Source: an uncultured Brachyspira sp.
Lineage (GTDB): Bacteria; Spirochaetota; Brachyspiria; Brachyspirales; Brachyspiraceae
Assembly (NCBI RefSeq): GCF_934747485.1
Contig: NZ_CAKVGN010000038.1
Span: forward strand, 1 to 29,860
Reading direction: 5' to 3'
DNA length: 29,860 nucleotides
In this document: piece after piece, positions 14,731-22,146 of the stretch
How positions within the stretch are numbered: the stretch's first letter is position 1
How the letters are laid out: each line of letters starts with the position of its first letter
Notes under the pieces: model-generated
What the model saw: the letters and a program-made list of their open reading frames with translations, nothing else
What the model was told of the DNA's origin: nothing
Database searches by the model: none
Program-made: the position numbers and the translations under genes

Positions 14731-16872
14731 TTAAAATCTCTTTTTTCTGTCATGTTTTCTTTTGTTGCTGTTATTTTCTTCTTCAACATAGTCAGCAGGT
14801 TTTTCAAGCAAAGCTTTTCTGCTTAAAGAATATTTTCCGCCCTTAACATCTATGATTTTTACTTTTACTTCATCACCAATCTTTAAAACTTCTTCCACAT
14901 TCATAACATGTTTATAAGCAAGCTCAGATATATGACAAAGCCCTTCTACACCCGGCAATATTTCAACAAAAGCACCAAACTCTTTTATGTCTTTTACAAC
15001 CCCATCATAAACTTCACCAACCTCAGGGTCTTTAACATAAGCGTTTATAAGGCTAATAGTTTTATCTAAAGTAGGAGTGTCTGGAGCAAATATATTAATT
15101 ACTCCGCTGTCTTGTATCTCAACATCGCTTCCAGTCTCTTCTATGATAGCCTTAATATTTTTTCCTCCCGGTCCAATCAATACTCTAATCTTTTCAGGGT
15201 TTACATCCATAGTTTTATACTTAGGAGCAAAATCTGAAATCTCATTAGGGTTAGATATAGTAGCTTCAATCTTATCAAGTATAAAATATCTTGCCTTTTT
15301 AGCCTGTTCCAATGCTTCTTTTAATATTTGAGTAGATATTCCAGTAAGTTTTATATCAAGCTGAAAAGCTGTAATACCCTTACGTGTTCCAGCAACTTTA
15401 AAGTCCATATCTCCCAAATGGTCTTCAACCCCCTGTATATCTGTAAGCACTTTATAACCGTCTTTATAAGTAGCAAGCCCCATAGCTATACCAGCCACAC
15501 TAGCATTAAGAGGAACACCAGCAGAAAGAAGCGACATAGTAGAAGCACAAATTGTAGCCATTGATGAAGAACCGTTACTTTCTAATATTTCAGCAACAAC
15601 TCTTATAGTATATGGGAATTTATCTTTTGGAGGAAGCACAGCATTAAAAGAACGCTCTGCTAAATTACCATGCCCAATCTCTCTTCTTCCTGGAGAACCA
15701 TATCTTCCAACTTCTCCAACAGAAAAAGGAGGGAAATTATAATGAAGCATAAAAGTTTTATTTTCTTTGCCGTATATATCGTCCATTAATTGAGCATCTT
15801 TCTCGCTTCCTAATGTAACTATTGATAAACATTGAGTTTGTCCTCTAGTAAATAAAGCAGAACCGTGAACTCTAGGTATTAAGTTTGTCATAGTACTGAT
15901 AGGACGAATCTCATCTAATGCTCTTCCATCTGGACGCATTCCTTTCTCTACTATTGCCTCTCTTACAATCTCTTCTTCTATAGTATGACAAATGCCTTTA
16001 ACTTGAGATATTAATTTTTCATCTTCTGTTTTAGTTTTAATATACTCTTCTATTTCATTAAAAGCATTATCCATACTTTCATTTCTTTTAGCTTTATCAG
16101 GATTATAATTAGCAGCCTCTATTTTTTCTCTTCCATATTCAGTAACCATTTTTACTAATTCGGCATCATACTCAAATAATTCCTGTTCTATCTTTTGAGT
16201 ACCGCAAAGAGCAGCCATCTCATTTTGCATATCAATATATTTCTGCATCTCTCTATGAGCCAACTCTATAGCACCTATAAATACTTCCTCAGAAACCTCT
16301 CTTGCCTCACCTTCAATCATAAGTATAGCATCTTTACTTCCTGCTACTATAATATCCAATTCACTTAAATGAAGTTCGCTGTTTTTAGGGTTGATAATAT
16401 ATTCACCATTTTTGTACCCTATTCTCACAGCAGCCACAGGACCTCCAAAAGGTATCCAAGAAATAGTAAGTGCTGCAGATGAAGCTATTAAAGCTAAAGC
16501 ATCTGTAGGCATATCAGTATCTACAGAAAGCACTGTAGGAATAATTTGCACCTCATTTCTAAAACCTTCAGGGAAAAGAGGTCTTAAAGGTCTATCTATT
16601 ATACGGGAAATAAGTATTTCTTTATCCCTAGGTTTAGCTTCTCTTTTGAAGAAACCGCCAGGAATTTTACCGCCCGCATAATATTTTTCATTATAATTTA
16701 CAGTGAGCGGGAAAAAGTCTGATTCTAAATTAGGCTCTTTTGCCGCAACAACTGTAGCTAAAATAGTAGTATTTCCTAATCTTAAAGTTACTGAACCATG
16801 TGCTTGTTTTGCTAAAAGTCCTGTCTCTAAAATTAATTCTTCTCCGCAAAATACACTCTTAACTGTTACCAT
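14731..16872 (-). CDS. pnp: Polyribonucleotide nucleotidyltransferase (PNPase)
   Basis: 713-residue 3'-5' phosphorolytic exoribonuclease, a core RNA-decay enzyme. Domains: two RNase PH-like domains (about 1-230 and 310-545) joined by a helical linker; the second has the catalytic-type segment EDHLGDMDFKVAGTRKG. A KH domain with IGPGGKNIKAI (566-576) and an S1 domain (about 619-686) follow, then a basic tail (KRKHDRKKRF). Length is normal. AAGGAG precedes the ATG. It follows rpsO in the common rpsO-pnp order. Confidence 0.97.
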   Translation of the reverse strand: MVTVKSVFCGEELILETGLLAKQAHGSVTLRLGNTTILATVVAAKEPNLESDFFPLTVNYNEKYYAGGKIPGGFFKREAKPRDKEILISRIIDRPLRPLFPEGFRNEVQIIPTVLSVDTDMPTDALALIASSAALTISWIPFGGPVAAVRIGYKNGEYIINPKNSELHLSELDIIVAGSKDAILMIEGEAREVSEEVFIGAIELAHREMQKYIDMQNEMAALCGTQKIEQELFEYDAELVKMVTEYGREKIEAANYNPDKAKRNESMDNAFNEIEEYIKTKTEDEKLISQVKGICHTIEEEIVREAIVEKGMRPDGRALDEIRPISTMTNLIPRVHGSALFTRGQTQCLSIVTLGSEKDAQLMDDIYGKENKTFMLHYNFPPFSVGEVGRYGSPGRREIGHGNLAERSFNAVLPPKDKFPYTIRVVAEILESNGSSSMATICASTMSLLSAGVPLNASVAGIAMGLATYKDGYKVLTDIQGVEDHLGDMDFKVAGTRKGITAFQLDIKLTGISTQILKEALEQAKKARYFILDKIEATISNPNEISDFAPKYKTMDVNPEKIRVLIGPGGKNIKAIIEETGSDVEIQDSGVINIFAPDTPTLDKTISLINAYVKDPEVGEVYDGVVKDIKEFGAFVEILPGVEGLCHISELAYKHVMNVEEVLKIGDEVKVKIIDVKGGKYSLSRKALLEKPADYVEEENNSNKRKHDRKKRF

Positions 16873-16934
16873 ATATTCTCCTTATTACAAAATACCATAG
16901 ACAGTATTCACTATTCATCATTATCAAGCAGCTA

Positions 16935-17204
16935 TTATTTTCTTAACTTTAATTTCTGTATAAGATTTTTATAAGCTTCAAGGTCGGTTTTTCTTAAATA
17001 GTTAAGAAGTTTTCTTCTTTTAGCTACCATTTTAAGAAGTCCCATTCTTGAATGATTATCTTTTGTGTGTTCTTGGAAATGTCCTTTTAAATAAGTTATA
17101 CGATTAGTTAAAAGAGCTATTTGTACTTCTGCTGAACCTGTATCTTTTTCGTTCTTTCCAAATTCTTTAATAATTTTTAGTTTTTCGTCTGCTGTAATAG
17201 ACAT
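16935..17204 (-). CDS. rpsO: 30S ribosomal protein S15
   Basis: 89 residues, full family length, with the usual segments DTGSAEVQIALLTNRI, HSRMGLLKMVAKRRKLLNYL and YKNLIQKLKLRK. It binds 16S rRNA early in 30S assembly. The ATG at 17204 lies inside the last codons of ribF (28-bp overlap). Its AAAAGGAG ribosome site is formed by ribF codons for Lys-Arg-Arg, so translation of the two is probably coupled. The 62-bp gap to pnp holds only a short AATAC/GTATT hairpin. Confidence 0.97.
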   Translation of the reverse strand: MSITADEKLKIIKEFGKNEKDTGSAEVQIALLTNRITYLKGHFQEHTKDNHSRMGLLKMVAKRRKLLNYLRKTDLEAYKNLIQKLKLRK

Positions 17205-18106
17205 TTTTTTCTCCTTTTGAAATATTTTCTTACATTGTATTCATCTTTTTCTAATAATGATTTCACTTCTTCTATAGAGTTAACTTTAATATTATCCCTA
17301 ATATATTTAAGAAATATAACAGTTATTTTTTTACCATATATCATCTTAGAAAAATCTAATATATGGCTCTCTACTCTAAGTTCTTTATTTATGTTGCTTA
17401 TACCTATAAAAGTTAAAGCTTTATATAATTTGGCACTGTTTCCTATTTTTACTAAAGAGCTGTAAACTCCCATTTTTGGAACAAATATATTATCATTTAA
17501 TTCTAAATTGGCAGTAGGATAACCAATCTTTCTGCCTAAAGCATTACCATGTATTATAATGCCGCTCATACTATAGTCTCTGCCAAGCATCTTGCTTACG
17601 CTTTCTACTTCTCCATTAGACAAACAATCTCTTATCTTGCTGCTCGATACTTTATCTCCGCAATGGTTAAGAAAATTAACTATATTAACACTAATACCTT
17701 TCTCTAAAGCATACTTGTTGATAAAATCAATATCTCCGCCTCTATCCTTACCAAAAGCAAAGTCCTCTCCGATAACAATTCGCTTCATTCTATAGTATTC
17801 TATCAATTTATTAAAGAACTCTTTAGCCTCCATTGTATAAAATTCTGGTAAAAAGTCAATAACTATTATATAATTAACTCCCAAAGCCTTAATAAAAGAT
17901 ATGTTCTCTTCCATATGATAGATAGATACATTCTTCTTTCTTATCATTATAACAACAGATGATAACTTATATTTTTTAGCCATATTAACAGTATATCTAA
18001 TGAGTTTCTGATGCCCCTTATGAACGCCGTCAAATTTACCTATTGTAACTACACTATTTTTTTTTATGTCTATCTTGCAAAAATCATTAATAACAACCTG
18101 ATTCAT
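17177..18106 (-). CDS. ribF: Bifunctional riboflavin kinase / FAD synthetase
   Basis: 309-residue enzyme making FMN from riboflavin and then FAD. The N-terminal FAD-synthetase domain has GKFDGVHKGHQ (23-33) and later SSSKIRDCL. The C-terminal riboflavin-kinase domain has GNALGRKIGYPTANLEL with the PTAN motif, MGVYSS and a degenerate NKELRVESHILDF. Length is normal. The C-terminal tail is unusually basic (KYFKRRKKCLLQQTKN), and this is where the rpsO ribosome site is encoded. The start is 4 bp after the membrane-protein stop. Confidence 0.95.
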   Translation of the reverse strand: MNQVVINDFCKIDIKKNSVVTIGKFDGVHKGHQKLIRYTVNMAKKYKLSSVVIMIRKKNVSIYHMEENISFIKALGVNYIIVIDFLPEFYTMEAKEFFNKLIEYYRMKRIVIGEDFAFGKDRGGDIDFINKYALEKGISVNIVNFLNHCGDKVSSSKIRDCLSNGEVESVSKMLGRDYSMSGIIIHGNALGRKIGYPTANLELNDNIFVPKMGVYSSLVKIGNSAKLYKALTFIGISNINKELRVESHILDFSKMIYGKKITVIFLKYIRDNIKVNSIEEVKSLLEKDEYNVRKYFKRRKKCLLQQTKN

Positions 18107-18110
18107 TCTA

Positions 18111-19061
18111 TTATTCTTCCATTCTCTTATTATTACGCATTGATATAATATTTATAACTAAAGATAATACTATAATTATTAAAGACAATACACATAAAAA
18201 TATACTAAAATTAATATAATTGTCCGCTAAAGAACTATATTTAAATCTAATAAAGAAAAATACTATGCTTATAACTGTATAAATAATAAATCCTAAAAGC
18301 ATATTATGATATTTAAAAGTTGAAAATGATAAAGAACTGCTAATCATATAAACTGATAACAATAATAAAAATAAAGCAAAGTATAAAATAGATATAAAAA
18401 ATATAGATAAATTATTAATACTTATATATTTTAATAGCCTATCCAAATAAGAAGTCATATCAAATCCAAATACGATATTTTCTATTATGTTATATACAGA
18501 ACTATAAATATTTTTTCTGTCTAAAGAAACCAAATTTTTATTTACAACATCATTGCTGTTTATTTCTACAACTTTATCCATAATAACATTATTTTTTGTA
18601 ATAATCATATTATCTGCAAAATATAATTTATTAGAATATACAGTATCTATTAATATTGAGCTTCCATATGCATCATTAGTAGGAGTAGCTTTTATTAAAT
18701 AATTGTCTATCTTATATAAATAATTTGAATCTTTTATAATATATTCATCATCATTATATTCTATATAATTAAAATCACCATTAAAAAATATTAAATAAGA
18801 TGGATATATTAAAGTTATTGCACTAAATATTATTATAGTAATAATATTATATATATTCTTTTTTTTGCTAAAAACACCTATATATATAGAGCTGCATAAA
18901 AATGATAGAAATAATATAGAAAAAATGTTACTAATACAGAAATTTTTTAGAATATTTATATTAAAAACATATAAATGATTATCTAAATATCTAAATAGGT
19001 ATATACAAAAAAATATTATAAAAAATATAAATGCAGTAAATAAATTCTTAGCAACTTTCAT
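18111..19061 (-). CDS. Multi-pass membrane protein of unknown function
   Basis: 316 residues. About three membrane segments occur in the first 100 residues (7-25, 43-62, 73-93). A polar region at about 95-200, rich in Asn, Asp and Tyr, probably lies outside the cytoplasm. About three more segments follow (218-240, 252-270, 282-307) before a basic end (RNNKRMEE). I recognise no family. It is first in the operon with ribF, rpsO and pnp. A TATAAT lies only about 9 bases before the ATG, with no Shine-Dalgarno, so the transcript may be leaderless or start further upstream. Confidence 0.7.
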   Translation of the reverse strand: MKVAKNLFTAFIFFIIFFCIYLFRYLDNHLYVFNINILKNFCISNIFSILFLSFLCSSIYIGVFSKKKNIYNIITIIIFSAITLIYPSYLIFFNGDFNYIEYNDDEYIIKDSNYLYKIDNYLIKATPTNDAYGSSILIDTVYSNKLYFADNMIITKNNVIMDKVVEINSNDVVNKNLVSLDRKNIYSSVYNIIENIVFGFDMTSYLDRLLKYISINNLSIFFISILYFALFLLLLSVYMISSSLSFSTFKYHNMLLGFIIYTVISIVFFFIRFKYSSLADNYINFSIFLCVLSLIIIVLSLVINIISMRNNKRMEE

Positions 19062-19109
19062 AATATATATATTATACTATAAAGGCAAAAATTCAAGTAT
19101 TAAAAACAA

Positions 19110-19490
19110 TTAAGCCGATTTAGTATTGTTAAATATTCCAAAATTGTAAAGTGCATCATTTAAACTTTCAAATGATTCTATTGAGTTTGAAAGCTCCATC
19201 AAATAATAATCAGATTTAACAGCACCATTCATATTTGACAGTACAATATCTCCGCAGCAATCATTGTTAAGTTCTTTTTTAAAATCTATAAAATAATTCC
19301 ATATATCCCTTTCAATAAAAGAGCATTCGCAAAGATTAAGTATTATATTATTAATACCTTTAGAGAGATATTCTATAATTATGTCTTTTATTTTAGGAAG
19401 CGATTCTAAGCATATATTTTTCTTTAAATACAGTACCATTACAGAATCTTCTTTTATGAGATAATTAATTTCAAATGAATAATCAATCAT
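19110..19490 (-). CDS. STAS-domain protein (anti-sigma-factor-antagonist-like)
   Basis: 126 residues with the STAS pattern: strand MVLYLKKNI, helix LESLPKIKDIIIEYL, strand NNIILNLCECSFIERD, helix, strand GDIVLSNMNGAV, and a final helix ESLNDALYNF. In SpoIIAA-type proteins a Ser in D-S-S-G is phosphorylated by the partner kinase. The matching segment here is IERDIW, with no Ser or Thr, so classical switching is unlikely. No kinase or phosphatase gene is nearby. It is transcribed away from the flavoprotein gene, with its promoter very close to the ATG. Confidence 0.65.
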   Translation of the reverse strand: MIDYSFEINYLIKEDSVMVLYLKKNICLESLPKIKDIIIEYLSKGINNIILNLCECSFIERDIWNYFIDFKKELNNDCCGDIVLSNMNGAVKSDYYLMELSNSIESFESLNDALYNFGIFNNTKSA

Positions 19491-19495
19491 ATTTA

Positions 19496-19524
19496 TATAA
19501 TAACAACTTTTTATCTTTTGTCAA
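19496..19524 (-). promoter_or_regulatory. Promoter of the STAS gene, probably leaderless
   Basis: On the minus strand TTGACA (19519-19524), 17-bp spacer, ATTATA (19496-19501). The ATG is at 19490-19488, so the expected start of transcription falls on or next to the start codon and there is no room for a ribosome site. Confidence 0.55.
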
Positions 19525-19540
19525 TAAAATTTCAAATAAG

Positions 19541-19558
19541 AATGTTGTTATTAACATT
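19541..19558. promoter_or_regulatory. Inverted repeat before the flavoprotein promoter
   Basis: AATGTT-gttatt-AACATT, a perfect 6-bp inverted repeat ending 4 bp before the -35 of the gene at 19626 and lying behind the divergent STAS promoter. It could be an operator; the regulator is unknown. Confidence 0.35.
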
Positions 19559-19561
19559 TAA

Positions 19562-19589
19562 TTGACAAATAAGTATTATCTATTATACT
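19562..19589 (+). promoter_or_regulatory. Promoter of the flavin disulfide reductase gene
   Basis: TTGACA (19562-19567), 16-bp spacer, TATACT (19584-19589). Both hexamers and the spacing equal the riboswitch promoter at 3097. A strong site, ACGGAG at 19611-19616, precedes ATG 19626. Confidence 0.8.
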
Positions 19590-19625
19590 TTAAAAAAGAT
19601 TTATTTTTTAACGGAGTTTTTATTT

Positions 19626-20966
19626 ATGAAAAAAATAATTATTATAGGTGGAGTTGCAGCTGGAATGAGTGCTGCGGCAAAGGCGAGGAGATTAGATAAA
19701 GATGCTGCTATAACAGTTTATGAAAAAACAGAATATGTATCTTGGGGTGCTTGCGGCATGCCTTATTATGTTGGAGGATTTTTTGATAATTCAACTACCA
19801 TGATTGCAAGAACTGCTGAAGCTACTATAAAATCTGGAATAGATTTAAAAATTAAACATGAAGTATTACAAATTGACGCTAACAACAAAAAAGTAATAGT
19901 AAAAGATTTAGAAGACAATAAAGAGTTTGAAGATAGTTATGATACTTTGCTCATAGCTACTGGGGCAAAATCTATAATACCAAAAATAGAAAATATAAAT
20001 ATTGGAAATGTGTCTACACTTAAAGAGTTTACTGATGCTATTAATATGAAAGAAAAAATGAAAGATGATAATATAAAAAATGTAGTTGTACTTGGTGCTG
20101 GTTTTATAGCTATAGAGGCGGCACATAATATAAAACATCTTGGCAAAAATGTGAGAATAATACAGCGTTCTGATAGGGTTTTTGGAGCGAAATTTGATAA
20201 AGAGTTTTCTGATTTAGCTATTGAAAACATAAAGACACATATTGATTTAAACTTAAATGAAAAAGTTTTATCATTAGAAGCTGACTCAAATAATAATGTT
20301 AAGGCAGTTGTTACAGACAAAGGAAGATATGATGCTGATTATGTTGTTGTTGCTATTGGAGTTACACCTAATAGTGATTTGGCTAAAGATGCTGGAATAC
20401 AATTAATGGAAAACGGTGCTATACTTGTTGATAGAGAAGGAAAGACTAATATTGATTCTATATATGCTGCGGGCGACTGTGCTGGTATATATGATAGGGT
20501 ATTAGGTACTACAAGCTACGCTGCTTTGGCTACTGGAGCTAATAAACTTGGAAGAATGGTTGCTTCTAATTTGATTGGAGGAAAAGAAAAGTTTATTGGA
20601 AGTTTAGGAAGTGCTTGCATACTTTGTTTTGACTTAGAAATGGCAAGAACTGGTATTACAGAAGAAGATGCCAAAAAGAGAAATATTAATTATAAAACTG
20701 TTACAGTAAAAGATATTGACCATACACATTATTATCCGGATTATCAGGACTTGCATATAAAATTAGTATATTCTGCAGAAAATAGAAAAATATTAGGAGG
20801 GCAGATTGCAGGAAAAAGAGGTGCTGTGCTTAGAAGCGATGTAATAGCTGCTTGTATACATGCTGGAATTACTGTTGATGAGTTGGGTATGCTTGATTTA
20901 TGCTATGCTCCGCCTTTTGCTCGTACTTGGGACTCTTTGAATGTTGTGGGTAATGCCGCTAAATAA
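19626..20966 (+). CDS. CoA-disulfide reductase / NADH oxidase family flavoprotein
   Basis: 446-residue FAD- and NAD(P)H-dependent enzyme of the pyridine nucleotide-disulfide family. FAD-binding IIGGVAAGMSAAAKARR (6-22) is followed by a single redox cysteine C43 in WGACGMPYYVGG, the pattern of CoA-disulfide reductases and of NADH oxidases with one active cysteine. The NAD-binding motif is VVLGAGFIAIEAAHNIK, with a second FAD motif IYAAGDCAG and a dimerisation domain ending LCYAPPFARTWDSLNVVGN. It likely reduces CoA-disulfide or related thiol persulfides, or oxygen, in redox defence. Whether it is the nox gene used for Brachyspira typing cannot be decided here. It is monocistronic with its own promoter and terminator. 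Confidence 0.9.
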   Translation: MKKIIIIGGVAAGMSAAAKARRLDKDAAITVYEKTEYVSWGACGMPYYVGGFFDNSTTMIARTAEATIKSGIDLKIKHEVLQIDANNKKVIVKDLEDNKEFEDSYDTLLIATGAKSIIPKIENINIGNVSTLKEFTDAINMKEKMKDDNIKNVVVLGAGFIAIEAAHNIKHLGKNVRIIQRSDRVFGAKFDKEFSDLAIENIKTHIDLNLNEKVLSLEADSNNNVKAVVTDKGRYDADYVVVAIGVTPNSDLAKDAGIQLMENGAILVDREGKTNIDSIYAAGDCAGIYDRVLGTTSYAALATGANKLGRMVASNLIGGKEKFIGSLGSACILCFDLEMARTGITEEDAKKRNINYKTVTVKDIDHTHYYPDYQDLHIKLVYSAENRKILGGQIAGKRGAVLRSDVIAACIHAGITVDELGMLDLCYAPPFARTWDSLNVVGNAAK

Positions 20967-21003
20967 ACGTGTGTAAATAAAGAATCATAATAATAATTTT
21001 TTA

Positions 21004-21047
21004 ATATAAGGGCAAAGAAATAATATTTTTGTCCTTATATTTTTTTA
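21004..21047 (+). terminator. Terminator of the flavoprotein gene
   Basis: ATATAAGGGCAAA pairs with TTTGTCCTTATAT (one G-T pair) around an AT loop, followed by TTTTTT. It lies about 40 bases after the stop. Confidence 0.8.
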
Positions 21048-21081
21048 TATATTCAACAATTTTTTAAATGCAGGATTTTAC

Positions 21082-21281
21082 TAACCGCACGGTGAACTAA
21101 TTTATAAAAAACAGATAAATTATAATTATTAAAATATTTTCTTTTTCAGCTTTACTCTGCGTGCGTTAAAATAGGCAGAAAATTTAAAAAAATCTTGGGT
21201 GGGCAGTTAAAATGACAGATAAGATTAAAATGAAATATAATATAGAAATTACAGTAAGTGTAGAAATCATAAAGGGTGGGT
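21082..21281 (+). repeat. Composite repeat, copy B
   Basis: Core 21082-21169 from TAACCGCACGGTGAA to CTCTGCGTGCGTTAA. CTTGGGTGGG begins 25 bases later (21194-21203) and AAGGGTGGG about 70 bases after that (21272-21280). The core is nearly identical to copy C over about 65 bases but lies in the opposite orientation relative to the G-tracts. No ORF is present. It is part of the gene-free stretch 20967-22146. Confidence 0.75.
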
Positions 21282-21314
21282 AAATGTAATTAAGTTTAAA
21301 AACTTATTTTCATT

Positions 21315-21514
21315 CCCCGCCCTTTAAGACTTGTTAATCTTTTTTTCTTTGAAATTTTTTTAGATTTAAAAAAATTGTATTATATTTTTAGCACCCGCCC
21401 AAGTTTTATTTAAAATTGCGAATTTTACAGCCGCACGGTGAAGCGATTATGAAAAACATATAAATTATAATTATTAAAATATTTTCTTTTTTAGCTTTGC
21501 TCTGTGTGCGTTAA
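21315..21514 (-). repeat. Composite repeat, copy C (mirror image of B)
   Basis: Read on the minus strand: a core from TTAACGCACACAGAG to CACCGTGCGGCTG (21514-21428), then CTTGGGCGGG (21403-21394), then AAAGGGCGGGG (21325-21315), with the same spacing as copies A and B. B and C converge tail to tail with about 33 bases between them. Confidence 0.75.
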
Positions 21515-21585
21515 ATTTATTCTTACTTATTAATACATTATATTATAAATGCACAAGAGCTAGACATATTGCATTAATTATTCCT

Positions 21586-21951
21586 TAGTTTCTTTATGTT
21601 TTTTCTTTCTCTTATTATATAAATTATGCTCTTTTAGGATTGTTTCAATGGCACTAATAGCTATTTTAATATTTTATCTTTATAAGAGTTTCTTTATTTT
21701 TAGTTTGCCATATTTATATTTCTTTCGTGTTTCAATAACTTTATTAATAATTTTTTTATTTTTATATTTATTTGGACTAGTTTTAGGTTTTCTGCTTTTA
21801 TTTTCTACTATTCCTGTTTCTTCTAATTGCTTCTTCCAATAATAATAACTTCTAATACTGATATTAAATTTTAAAGCCTGTGCTTTTTTATTTCTTATTT
21901 TATTAATAATTAATACTATCTTTTTTTCTGATTTGAATTATATTGTTTCAT
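21586..21951 (-). pseudogene. Decayed IS481/IS3-like transposase, N-terminal part
   Basis: From ATG 21951 the frame reads MKQYNSNQKK and then shifts: one A is missing from the A run near 21925 compared with the copy at the window end. In the corrected frame it reads IVLIINKIRNKKAQALKFNI, then SIRSYYYWKKQLEETGIVE, KSRKPKTSPNKYKNKK and VIETRKKYKYGKLKIKKLL. Two stop codons follow, then IAISAIETILKEHNLYNKRK in the same frame. This is the helix-turn-helix and linker region of an IS481/IS3-like transposase; the catalytic domain is absent. At least one frameshift, two stops and a truncation make it dead. Confidence 0.8.
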
Positions 21952-22044
21952 AGGTATTCCTTTTTGTTTATTTTACCTAATTAAATTATAAGGAATACAT
22001 ACTTTTTTAACTAATAAATGTGCAATATCTGTGGCTCCTAAACA
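21586..22044 (-). mobile_element. Remnant of the IS whose left end is at 29712
   Basis: The end at 22044 read on the minus strand is TGTTTAGGAGCCACAGATAT, matching TGTTTAGGAGCCAGAGATAT at 29712. Similarity continues through TTGCACATT..TTAGTTAAAAAA and GTATTCCTTATAAT to the transposase start. The start-codon hairpin (AGGTATTCCTT at 21952-21962 with AAGGAATAC at 21990-21998) is kept although its loop differs. The inner end near 21586 is undefined. Confidence 0.75.
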
Positions 22045-22146
22045 ATAAATAATTTGTAATTTCTATTGAAATAGTTTTATTTTAGTATAGAATGTATTAA
22101 CTTAATCAAAGTATTATAGAATTTTAATAATAAAGTTGGAATGTAT

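Noticed and set aside
2871..21514. Integron attC-like sites (core ends containing GTTAAA and AAC)
   Set aside because: The RYYYAAC/GTTRRRY pair is not satisfied together in any copy, no integron integrase is present, and no gene cassettes lie between the copies.
21648..21842. 64-codon hydrophobic plus-strand ORF
   Set aside because: It is the antisense shadow of the decayed transposase on the minus strand.
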